DNA from: Apus apus
Taxonomy: Eukaryota > Chordata > Aves > Apodiformes > Apodidae
Assembly (NCBI RefSeq): GCF_020740795.1
Contig: NC_067282.1
Coordinates: 166,400,274-166,464,273 of the forward strand
Direction of reading: 5' to 3'
Length of the DNA: 64,000 nt
Shown piece after piece: positions 52,587 to 63,080 of this stretch. Made by a program: the position numbers and the translations under genes. The notes beneath the pieces are model-generated. The model saw nothing but the letters and a program-made list of their open reading frames with translations. It was not told where the DNA came from and did no database searches. Numbering within the stretch: the stretch's first letter is position 1; each line of letters begins with the position of its first letter.

Positions 52587-55500
52587 ATGGCAGTCAAGCA
52601 GGCACGATAGCCTCTGCAGAAAACTACCACCATGTAGACCGTCAAGTGTGGTCCTAGCCACCAGCTTTGTTGCCTTTAGCCATGGCTCATCATCTTTACA
52701 ATGAAGTGGTACTTCTGCAGTACATGTTCTGTGAAGAAATCCAGTTGTGACAGCCCAGTCGCTGTGATGGGCCTGTAGGTCCTGGACAAGGAGAGGACTG
52801 GCACCACAAAGTCTTGGCCTTGGAAGCAGTGGAGTTGACTTTGACCAAACACTTCAGAGGCATACATAGCACCTGCAAGAACCCCATCCTGTCAGCATTG
52901 CCTAACAAGCCAACAAGTTCATAAGCTCTTCAACTGCAAAGTTCAGAATGGGATTCATTAACAACTGTGTAATCTTGGCCTGAACAGGTTCTGGTCAATA
53001 TTACTGTCAACCACATATAACTGTATACTAAGAACTGCATTGGGGCCTTTCACCTTCTCCCTTTTTGTTCCTCTCCTCCCCTCCAAGATGCTGGCCAACC
53101 TGATCTTCCCAAAACAAAAAGAAATGTTTCAAACCTGGGAAAGAAAGAACCTGATGGTGCTACTTAAGCCTGATGCACCTGGTATTGGCAGAGAGCCTTA
53201 TAATGAAGAGTTATGAAATACATTATTGGCAAGGGTTATTTAAAACATTCTGTGTGACGTGAATGTTTTACATCCTTTCTGTACATTTACCCATTAGTGC
53301 AAGAGGAAATGCACTTTTTTTACCCATTTCCTCACAATACCAAGTACTAACACAAAAAGTTCTGATAATACTGACTGCAAAGGTACGCAAGCTAAGTGGC
53401 AGGTGAAACAGATGTATTGTTTCCTTGCTCCCTCTCAGCAGGATTATTGGATTAAAATCCTAATGATACAGCTAAATATAATCTTAGTAAGCTCAGTTCA
53501 GTGTACATGAGAAATGTGAGGTTCTCTACATGAAAGTTGGAGAGTAAAAAGAGACAAATGGGGAGGAGGAGCTTTTCCAAGACAGCAGAGGAGCTGATAC
53601 AACATTTAAAAAGGACTTGTCAGACAAGAGGATACTGAAAACCGCAGAAATGACCTACCAGATTAGGGCTAAGAATACTTGAACACTGGGGATACTAAAG
53701 ATTAAAAATATGCTGAGGCTTGAAAAATGCCTGAGTTGAATTAAAAATCCTGTAACATCATGTCCTAAATAACTAAATATAATGCTGAAGAGCAGTGCTG
53801 ACACATTTCATAGAGACAAGCTTAGATCTAAAGGAAGGAGGAACATACATAATGGCATTCTGGAGTGCCAGTGCCTGTGACAGAATGAGTAGTTCTTGCA
53901 TCTTGTAAAATAAAAATGTGGAAAAATGAGTTTGAAACTTTCTTTATGTTAGTCCCATTAATGACTAGAGTAAATTATGGATTACTGTGGACAAAAATAT
54001 GAAATCAAGGATAGCATTTTAAACTGTAAACAAACTGAAAACAATGAGAATTACTGTAATGTAAATTAGAAATACTTTGGATACCTGCAACATAGCTTTT
54101 AGTATCCATAATCTTATTTTTAATTTTAATTAGTGAAGTCTTGCTGACTTCACATTAGGAACTCAAACCATTATTAGTACCGTCAGTAGTTTTAAAGCTT
54201 CAAAACATTTATTCTAAAATAACCATGCATTACCAAAGCCCGTGATAAAAAGGTTGCTATTAAATGTAAACATTGTGTTTGTATACGAACAATGTACTAA
54301 CACCCAAATAATAATAATAGTTTTAAATTTTAATTAAAATTTGAATTTTACTAATTTCACAATGCAGATAATATCTCCAAAACAGAAAAGAGCAATGCAG
54401 TGAGGCAAGAAGTCTGCCCAGTGGCTGCAGAACAGACTGTTTTACAAGCAGTGCTAAAACTCTCCCACAGAGGGCAACGGAGGTCCTCTGAAACTGTTTT
54501 TCTTTCCAAGAGAAGAGGCTAAAAGCATTTTAGGTGAATATTTAGCTAAAAAGTCTTTGGTTGTTCTGCCCAATCCCAGCTGCTTTTTAAATTACAACCA
54601 AGCTTTGTTAATTATAACTAAGAGCCTAATTTTCACTTTTACGAAAAAAAAAGTTTGTTGGTTTGGTTTTTTTTCGATCTGAGAAGAAAAGCCTCAATAC
54701 TCTCTGAGAAGAAGCTGAAACTTCCAAGAAGAGCAAGGAAAAGAGAGCTTCCCCGAAAACATAACACTGCTGTATCTTTCATACTAATGTTTTGAGTATA
54801 ATTATTCTAGTTTGTTTCTATTTTGTTTTTTCCTTCATTTTCAGAGCTGTCTGCACCTACAGATGTAGCAGGAACCTGTACTACCCACTTCAAGGAAAAA
54901 AAAAAGGCGCAGGGGTTGGAGGGGGGCATGGTGGTGGTGCAGAAGACTCTCTTGCCAGGACTGCAGAATTCTCATTTTATTTCAGGCTCTGTTGTTGCTC
55001 TTAGTCTTTCTCTGTTTTCCTTTACCAGTAAAGCCCCATGTGGTATGTGTTACCAATAGATAATAAGATAATACCTATCAGGATTACCATGGATCCTCCA
55101 GTGGCTCTACAAGTATGTTATCTGAGAATAATGCAAATTTCCTTATCTTCTTTTCTGAAGAGAGCTTGTTTGTACCATCTACCAGCCCTGATCATAGCCC
55201 ATGAAGATATGCACAACTACAAAACAAAGCTCTCTGCCTTTTTGTTGTTCACCTCCAACTCTAAAATACTTCATCTTGTTTTCTGAACCTGCAGTAGAGA
55301 ACTCATGAACTTGGGAAGGACCCGTGGGATGGCAGCACTGTCACAGGCTCCCACGCTCCAGGTGGAAGCTGTTTTTGCCAGCAGCTGAGCCTCACGTCTA
55401 GCATACAGCACATAGATCTTCTGCTCACCATTTCAGCTTTCCATTTGCAAGAGCTGGGTCAGGAACGAGCAGCTGTAGGTAACTCAGATTGAAGGCTTGC

Positions 55501-57800
55501 TACAACATATTATTGCAAAATCTATTCTGTAAGGAAAAAAGGGACTAGAAGAACTCTCTGTGGGTCCTAAGTGCACTGCTAAGCCCTAATGGCTCTGAAC
55601 AGCCTCACCTGCAGTTTTTACCTAGGATCTCTATTTCAGCTGAGCTCTGGGCTTTCAATCTTTACCCAATCTGTGTTAGAAAAGCACTGCTTTTGTGTTC
55701 AGTTGTATCTGTGCTATAGCAATTCCTGGTCTTGGTCTCAAGCTGTGGACTGACTTCCTGACTTGACTTCAGCCTGGTCTCACTGCTATGGCTTTGCCGT
55801 GGTGATTGCTGGACCTGGTCCTAAACATGACTGAGAGATTTTGCTCCTGGCTTCACTTTGGACCTTTCTTCACCCCGATGCTGCTTTATGTTCTGAATTC
55901 TTGACTGAATGTGACCTCTGTCTTCAGGTCTGTGCTGCTTTGGTGCTGTAAGAGTGCATCCTGGATGGCAAGGTCTCTGCTCTCCCAGTTTTGGCTCCCA
56001 GCTCACCTCCCCCTTAGGAAACAATCCTGTACTTGCTGCTCCCTGACAATCTCAAACAACAGGTCCACCCTTAAGTTATCTGAATTCTTGCCAATTTAAA
56101 GGGGGTGGAAATATGCCCTAATTAGAAACCTGTTTTAGAGGTGGATCAGACCTCTTAGCCTTTCAGACAGCAGCTTTCACATCCTTTTCCTGACCCTCAC
56201 GCTAACAGGGTTTTGCAGCTGTGGCCTTCTTACAGGAAAACCAGATAATTCTCTCCCTGCTACCTGTGGGCTTCTAATTGTTTCATACCTGGTTACAGAT
56301 GCATACAATGTAGACAAGTGCTTTCACTAGTCCATGTATGTGCGGTGACAGTTCAGTATTTCCTCCATCTGGCAGCCCTGGTGAGTGAGGTACAAACTCC
56401 TGCTACTCATCAGAGTCCTAAAATCTGAAAAAGTGTCAATTTGTGGTTGTTTCCTTCCCATTTTCCCTCTAAGAAGTCCTTTAAGGCAAAATTTCTGTGA
56501 CACAACTCAGCTTTGTGCAACCAATGAAAAGGTGTATTAGCATTTATGTGATTCAGTTTAAGCCCTGTGAGCGGAGGCCTGAGCTTCTCCACAAGCTATT
56601 GCTGTTCCAGTGTTGTCCTAGTGTGCTTCCAGCCTCCCCTTCTAACCAAGGCAGGAATACAAGAAATCTATAAAGCTGGGAAAGCACTCTCAGGAATGAG
56701 CAACAGGAGTTTACTGACAACCTGTAGGAGAAGCAAAAAGTGGAGTATAGATTCACCTGGCATACTCACCAAGTGAACCAATTACCAGCTGCCCACAGCT
56801 GGGATCCCATTCCTTATTCATTGGAAGCAGTGACCTGTCCATGGGTGCTTAGCATGACTTGAAGAACTCTACTTCTTTTTCTGGAGCTCTCAAAGCATCA
56901 AAGTATGAAATACGGTGCTATCAATATAGCTTTGAAAGAATTGCCCTGTCACAAGGCAAGACATGAATGAGTCTCCAGTTGCACTCCTCAGCAGGACTGC
57001 TTCCCAAAGCTGGACTCCATCCATTTGCTAGGTCATGACCAGCCTCCTGAGTTAAAGTTCTAAAGTGAGAAAGGCCAAATTAAAGTCCTACAGTGAGAAA
57101 ACCCATGTGTGCAACTCCCATGGGAACAAACTTATCTCATTCCAGGGCCCTCTTTTAGGGAGAAGTATTGTTTAATTATATAAAGCTTTGGGGAAAGAAA
57201 CTTTATGTCTAATAATGAAAACAAATTATTTTTCCCTTGTTCTTCAACATTTTATACCTCATTGCTGAGAAGAAAAAAGCAATCTTCCTTAGTCAGGAAC
57301 ATACACACACCTTTCTAACAGAAGTGTTAAAAAAAAGCAGTGAGGAAGGAATACTCTGCCTTTTAATTAACTCAGATTATTCAAGGAACAGAATGAAAAG
57401 ATAATGGACTCCTGTCGCCTCTGCTACACAATTGAGGTACAACAGATAATTCTATGAAAAATAGATTGAGCTAGCAGGCTTATTTTCAGAGCTGGCAAAA
57501 TGAATCCTCTGACAATTTCTCTGCGTCAGTAGTTAGCAGGTCAGTGCTGAGGGTGCCAGGTGCTTTCTGAACGTACTGACACTGCTCTCCCCTGATGTAA
57601 GTGGAAGGAAGATGCTCAGCATTTCCAAAAATTATTCAGCACTTTGCAACTGTTTTCCTTGATGTCAACGGGCAGGTGATGGAAACCTGAGGCACGCACT
57701 GATTTCATCTTAAATACTGTCACTTATGTAAGCTGCTCACGGTGTTTTTGTATTACCAAATATGTTTTAAAACTGCTCGGAGGGGACGCATTTTGAGACC
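52587..57800. other. Intergenic DNA upstream of the second CpG island, no gene seen
   Basis: Mostly AT-rich, with no recognised interspersed repeat and only short open frames. An A run with a GC-rich extension (about 54,895-54,940) and a 16-base A run at 57,802-57,817, just before the island, are simple sequence. Confidence 0.6.
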
Positions 57801-58080
57801 GAAAAAAAAAAAAAAAAGCGCAACCCAAAGCTGGGTTCCTGTTGGGATGTTAATTAGCGACTGCCTCTCTTGCTCATTTATTGAAACCAGACTTTATTTC
57901 CAGAGTTACTTTTCGGCTGCCCAAGTTAATACTCAGAACGGCGCCCGGCGAGTCCTACGCGCAGCGCTGCGCTGCCGCCCGTGGCCGCTGCCGCCGGCGC
58001 CCCACGGCAGGCGCGGGCTCCCCCGGGGCGGCAGCACCGCGCGGGGAACGGGGCTCGGCACCGGAGAGAGCGCAGCCCCC

Positions 58081-58185
58081 GCGCCGGGACCCCCCGCGCC
58101 GGGACCCCCCGCGCCGGGACCCCCCGCGCCGGGACCCCCCGCGCCGGGACCCCCCGCGCCGGGACCCCCCGCGCCGGGACCCCGC
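58081..58185. repeat. 15-bp minisatellite, seven units, in the CpG island
   Basis: Units of GCGCCGGGACCCCCC start at 58081, 58096, 58111, 58126, 58141, 58156 and 58171. The first six are identical and the seventh diverges at its end. The near-perfect identity implies recent expansion or homogenisation. The repeat gives Pro/Ala/Gly or Arg/Asp/Pro periodic translations that should not be read as protein. Confidence 0.97.
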
Positions 58186-58494
58186 CCGCTGCCTCGCGAC
58201 CAGCCCTCCCTGCAGGCTCCCCCAACACGCTCCGCCCGCGCGGAGCGCCCCCCCGCACCCCCCGCTCCGCCCTCTCACGCGCCCAGGGCCGCCCGCCGCG
58301 CGGGGGCGCACGCGCCAGCCTGGGGGGGGGCGGGGCGCGCCTGCGCTCGCGGCCGATGAGCGGATCAAGGGGCGCCGCGCGAGGGATGGGGGGCGAGGCG
58401 GGGCCCGGCGCGTGCGCGCGCGCGCCCGAGGCGGGGAGGCGGCGGTGCCGCGCGCGGCGGGCGGAGCTCGCGGCGGGGAGGGGACGGGTCCCGG

Positions 58495-58520
58495 CCCCCC
58501 CCCCCCCCCCCCCCCCCCCC
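58495..58520. repeat. Homopolymer of 26 C in the CpG island
   Basis: An uninterrupted run of 26 C sits 36 bases upstream of the best splice-donor candidate of the island. It is a likely site of sequencing-length error and of real length variation. The complementary G run can form a quadruplex. Confidence 0.95.
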
Positions 58521-58556
58521 GGCCGCGCCTCCCGCCGGACCGGGCTGCGGGCAGAG

Positions 58557-58562
58557 GTGAGC
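58557..58562 (+). promoter_or_regulatory. Candidate splice donor of the noncoding first exon
   Basis: The plus strand reads GGCAGAGGTGAGCGGG, so an exon would end in CAGAG and the intron would start with GTGAGC, a near-ideal vertebrate donor. It sits in the middle of the CpG island on the strand expected for OSBPL8. A second donor-like sequence, TCGGGTGAGG, lies at 59,136 after an acceptor-like CTGTGCTCGCAG ending at 59,036, so a small alternative exon at 59,037-59,135 is possible. Confidence 0.45.
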
Positions 58563-59200
58563 GGGAGCCCCGCGGGAGCTGCTTCCCGGCCGCCGGGAGC
58601 GCGGGGGTCCCGGACCCCGCAGCGTCGGGCCCTGGGCCGGAGTCTCCGCCCGCGCCGCAGCGGCGGGTCCGGGGCGCGGGGCAGCGCCGCAGCCGCCGCG
58701 GCGGGTGCGGGGCCGGGGGGGGGGCGAGGGGCGCGATGCGCTGCGGTGCCCGCCGTGCTGCGCTGGCGGCGGGAGGCGGCGGCGTCGCGGCTTGTCGCCC
58801 TGTGCCCGCCGCTGCCGGCGGGAGGCGCCGGGGGCGCCGGGCCCCCGGGGTGTCCGGCAGGGGCTGGGCCGTGCCCCCCGGGGCCGCTGCTGCTGGAGCC
58901 GGCGGCGGCTCCGCGCTGGCGGTGCGAAGCCGGGCTCCCTGCGGGCGGGCGGGCGGCTGGGGCGAAGCGGTGTTCCCCAGCTCGGCGGTGCTGCAGACCG
59001 GCAGCACCTCTCGGTGAAGCTGCGCCTGTGCTCGCAGGACTTTTGAGCCGCTTCATGATCCACTTGCTTTTCTTAGTCGGCTGCTTATACCTTGGGCCCA
59101 CGGGTATCCGCAAGCCGCGGTTCGAAAACAGTCGGGTGAGGCACCGAGTGCAGTTAAAATTTATCTCCTTTGGTTGTCGGTAACCTCCTTCCCTTCGCAC

Positions 59201-62200
59201 TGGGAGAATAATCTGATTGAGCCCTGAGTTCCTGTTGTTGTCACTAGTCCCTTATTGCTGCCAGCCGCCCTCCTGCATCTTTATGAGCAGGCCTTAAAAA
59301 GGGCTCCCTTCCAGAAGAGTGCCTGCCCTTGCCTGTTGTCTGAAGGCGTTTTGCTTCACGTACTCGGTAGTAGTTCAGATGAGCTTCAGTCATTTGCTTG
59401 AAGCGATCGTCCTTGTACATCTTTTGTGATAAAAATACTGTCTATGAGTTCTTTTTCTGAAAGGAGGAAAGCCATTGATTCCTGTGTGTCACTGAAGATG
59501 TTTCCAACAGGAGATGTTGCTGCTTGTGAACTTCTGTCCAAACAAAGCAGTTCTTGGGAGGACTGGAAACCCAATACTCCTGATTTTCATCTGAAAGTTT
59601 GCTTAATTTCAGTTATTTTAACTAAATCACAAGAAAAAAGAAATCTATTTGGTTCATGAAGTGTTGTGCAGTTGAGGCCTGGCTGATGCGTGTCCGATAT
59701 CCACCAAATTTTCAAAGTTTTGAAAATACAGTAGTTGATAACTGGCTGTTAGTCCACAGCAAATGTTATGGGCAGTAGAAGTGTGTATGGAGTGTTGCTT
59801 CTGCTTGTCTTGTTTAGGTTTGTTCTCGAGCTAGTGAGAGTTTAGTGTTGTTGTAGTACTGGTCTTAAATGTTGGGGAAAAAAGGAGAAGAGAAGAACGT
59901 TATTTCACTTCTTGGCTGTCAAGTAGCTGTAGAAGGAACTGGTGAAATTATCTGTGTGCTGTTTCATTTTAGACTTCCCTGCAAACTTCTGAGGATTCTT
60001 GTTGTTTTAGACATACGCTAGTTTTTCATCAAAACTCCTGAGCTTTAAAGTCATTTTTTTGGTGAATATACAACTTTCTAAAACTCAGATGTAGAGCCCT
60101 CCTTTCCACATGCTGGTTTATTGCAGTCTGCTTTGAAACTGAAACTAGTTGAGAAGGGAGATGTGTGATTGTGGTCGCTTGTGGGCTCTTTGGCTTCTGT
60201 TTTCTATTTTTGTGAAGCTGTGACGATGTAAGTAAACTGAATTTGTCCAGACTGATACAGCTTAAACCTAGCAATGAATAGAACTTTCTCCTTCAACCGT
60301 GGGCCAGGGAAATAATGCTTTTTAAACATGCTTCTCTGCCAAACTGGTTAAAAACTGACTTCAGTAAAGGGCCACCCAGCTCCTCTTTCTGCCAGAAGTG
60401 TGAACTTCTGGGGTACTTCAAACTCAGTTTTATAAATGCTTGTTAAAGCTTGTTAACTTTTACAACAGGAGCAATTTTTCAATGTCGCAGGAGAAAATGT
60501 TGGATTTGTACACCGTTTACAGAGTGGGACAGAATTGGGTCAGAAAGTCAGACTGATGTGCTCCTCTTCTTTCATTAGTGCCTACTGTATTATCTCAGGG
60601 GTTAATTCTGAAGAGAAATAAAATACTGAAAATAGGAAGTTATTTTGGCAGAAAAGAAGTTGATTGAAGATTGCTCTTTTTAACGTTCCTTTTTATTTTC
60701 TGCATCTGTTGAAGTGATCAAAAAGGCTCTTAGGTGATGCGGTACTTACCCACTTACTTATCCTTTTTCTTTTTTCTGCTTTTTGGCTTTCAAAGAAAAG
60801 TTTGTGCATTTACCTAGTACAAGAAAACTATTCGTGTTTGGTATTCTGTGAAGTTATTATGTTCCAGTCCCCTCTCTGTTCAGTAAATCTTTGCATAGAG
60901 CACTCAGCCAAGTTTTAATGAACTGTGTCAAGTGAGTTATTAGGCTTTCATCTCTTCAGTTATGACTGCTTTACCACCTGCCCCTTCACTGCATTTCGAA
61001 CAGCTTCTGTTTCCTGAAGCCTGCAGAGGAGTTTTCTAAGGGCTTTTTCTCCCTTCTCCCTCCCCATGCTGTGAAATTTCTGGCACTTTAGGCTGTCTGT
61101 CACGTCATTATCTGTTAGTCTCTTGGGCTTCTCTTGTGGAACATAAAACAAATTTGCAAAAATTGCATGTCATCATACAGTTAAAACTTCCTAATGGGCC
61201 AAGGAGTGTGGTTTGGATTTTTTTGTTTATTTTTAACGAACCTGCAACAAGCTGTGGATTAGTCAAATTTATGATTAAGCACAGAAGAACAACAGAAACT
61301 AAACCAGAAAATTTTGAAGGAAGACAGAAAGAAACCTTCAGTGAAGGAACAGTGGCAGCTGTTTTCCGGGAAACAGCATAGTCTTGTTATCTAAAATGGT
61401 AGGTTTTTTCTTCAGTATGTGCAATCTGCTAGAAGCAGTACAAACGCAGAAATTGGTGATCCTGTTCCTCAAACTGTAATGTGGAAATCATGGTCAGGTA
61501 AATTGTGGTTCATAATAGGGTACACTGTTAATTAATATCTTGCGTCTTCGGCAGATGTACTGTTGGGGAGGAGGGAAGCAGTAGTTGAAAGGTTTTTGAG
61601 GTGGGTATTTATACAGTTCCTGTTTTTACAGGAAATGAAAAAGCATAGTTCTTCACCTAGGCTGTTTCAGTAAATTGATGAGGAAATAAAAAATACTACT
61701 TCTGAATGTTGAAACTGTACTAAATGAACTGTCTTTTTTTTCCCACTCCCGTTCTGATGTGGTTGTAATGATGTTAAATTAATAAAGCTTTTCTCTTTTG
61801 TTAGACAGTCTTTTCAGTTAACTTTTATTATAAAAAGTAGTTCAGAAATACATCTGTTTTAAGATACAAGAGGTGATGGGCACAGTGTCAGTGTTGTGTT
61901 TTGTTGGTTTGGGTTTTTTTAAAAAAAACAAACCCAAACCAACAGAAACAGTTTTTGCCGAAGACTTTTATTAGTTTTAGAGAACTGTTTTTGGATTTTG
62001 CATGACTAATTTATTTTGCTGTCGTCTTGTGTTTTGAATAAAGTTAGTAATCTCTCTTTAACTTCAGCCTGCCAATAGTTTCCTTTCTTGCCTCTGCTGC
62101 TTAAGCCTCTTCCACTAATACAGAGTGGAGATTCATGCTCACGGTTTACAGCTGGGACGATGTAAAGGGCTTTGTAAGCCTTTTGCTTCTGTATGAGCAA

Positions 62201-62481
62201 GTGTATGACTACTGTGACTTTCCCAGGTTTTCTAAGTGTTAGAAGGTCTGATTGTAACCACAGAGGCGATAAGTTATTTATTTTAAAAAAATTAACATTA
62301 ATTTTCATTATATTGAGAATTGGAAGAGCAGATATATTGTTGCTGCTTTGTGGACTTTTTGATCCTGGACTTGAAGAGTGTGCGTCACGTGGGGATGTTT
62401 TTACAAGTTAACTTCTGATCAAGCAGATAGTTTCTCTGCCTAAGAAACTGTCAGTTTAGACACAGTACAAGCAGCTCCATC
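59201..62481 (+). other. Probable 5' part of OSBPL8 intron 1
   Basis: AT-rich sequence downstream of the second island has no recognisable coding exon, and the known OSBPL8 N-terminus was looked for and not found. The plus strand is enriched in T and, in many places, G (for example 25 T, 19 G, 11 A and 5 C at 59761-59820, a chosen extreme). This is the mirror image of the pattern left of ZDHHC17 and agrees with rightward transcription. It includes a perfect 15-bp inverted repeat, listed separately. Confidence 0.5.
61902..61944. repeat. Perfect 15-bp inverted repeat with short A/T loop
   Basis: TGTTGGTTTGGGTTT at 61902-61916 is mirrored by AAACCCAAACCAACA at 61930-61944, separated by 13 bases made almost only of T then A. 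The transcript would form a stable hairpin. It may derive from simple T/G-rich sequence common in birds. No RNA gene family is recognised. Confidence 0.9.
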
Positions 62482-63080
62482 TAGAATCATCGAATCATCG
62501 TGATTGGAAAAGACCTTCAAGATCAAGTCCAACCATCTGCCCTACCACCCCTAGCCACCAAACCATCTCCTGAAACACCACGACCACCCGTTTTTTTAAC
62601 ACCTTCAGAGATGGTGCCTCCACCACCTCCCTGGTCAGCCCGTTCCAATGCCTCACCACTCTTTCATTGAAATAATTTTTCCTAATATCCAATCTGAACC
62701 TTGTCTGGCACAACTTGATCCCATTTCCTCTAGTCCTGTCTCTAGTTGCTAGGGAGAAGTGTCCAACACTTGTCTCACGACAGCCTCCTTTCAGGTAGTT
62801 GTAGAGGGTAAATGAGGTCTCCCCTCTGCCTCCTCTTCTCTAGGTGGAACAGCCCCAGCTCCCTCAGCCTCTCCTCACAAGACCTGCTTTCCAGACCCCT
62901 AATGAGCTTAGTTGCCCTCCTCTGCACCCTCTTCAGCACCTCAATGTCCTTCTTATACTGCAGTGCCCAAAACTGCACACAGTGCTCGAGATAAGGCCTT
63001 ACCAAGGCTGAGTCACCTCAGGATCACCTCCCTGGTCCTGCTATCACACTTTTTGATGCAGGCCAGGATGCCTAGCTTTA
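62482..63080 (-). mobile_element. CR1 LINE, 5'-truncated, antisense in the inferred OSBPL8 intron
   Basis: The left end is TAGAATCATCGAATCATCGT, CR1 3' octamers carrying CpG variants. The minus strand then encodes broken pieces of the CR1 ORF2 tail: [20 protein letters not shown] and [12 protein letters not shown] near 62,580-62,700, and [20 protein letters not shown] followed by [19 protein letters not shown] and [20 protein letters not shown] near 62,780-63,005. Frameshifts separate the pieces. Similarity ends around GATGCAGGCCAGGATGCC. Orientation is opposite to the inferred host transcript, the usual bias for intronic LINEs. Confidence 0.93.

Larger units (their letters stand above)
57920..59200 (+). 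promoter_or_regulatory. OSBPL8: CpG island, probable OSBPL8 promoter and noncoding exon 1
   Basis: A dense CpG island about 1.3 kb long starts abruptly after AT-rich DNA. In amniotes OSBPL8 lies head to head with ZDHHC17, so an island about 49 kb upstream of ZDHHC17 that opens into plus-strand-transcribed DNA is best explained as the OSBPL8 promoter. OSBPL8 encodes an ER-anchored protein with PH and OSBP-related domains that exchanges phosphatidylserine and phosphoinositides at ER-plasma membrane contacts. Its first exon is noncoding in the annotations I recall, and I see no sequence for the known N-terminus here. Plus-strand donors at 58,557 and 59,136 support rightward splicing. Large open frames (up to 424 codons) on both strands are compositional artefacts. 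The gene name rests on synteny, not on coding sequence. Confidence 0.6.

Noticed and set aside
59116-59130. GGTTCGAAAAC, resembling a tRNA B box
   Set aside because: No A box at suitable spacing, no acceptor-stem pairing and no cloverleaf. An isolated B-box-like word is common.
57742-59200. Open frames of 205-424 codons, including PAPGP and RRDPP periodic repeats
   Set aside because: Compositional artefacts of the second CpG island and its 15-bp minisatellite. Overlapping frames on both strands are all equally open.
61770-61800. AATAAAGC followed by T-rich sequence, resembling a polyadenylation site
   Set aside because: No upstream exon or gene on the plus strand ends here. In AT-rich intronic DNA the hexamer is frequent by chance.
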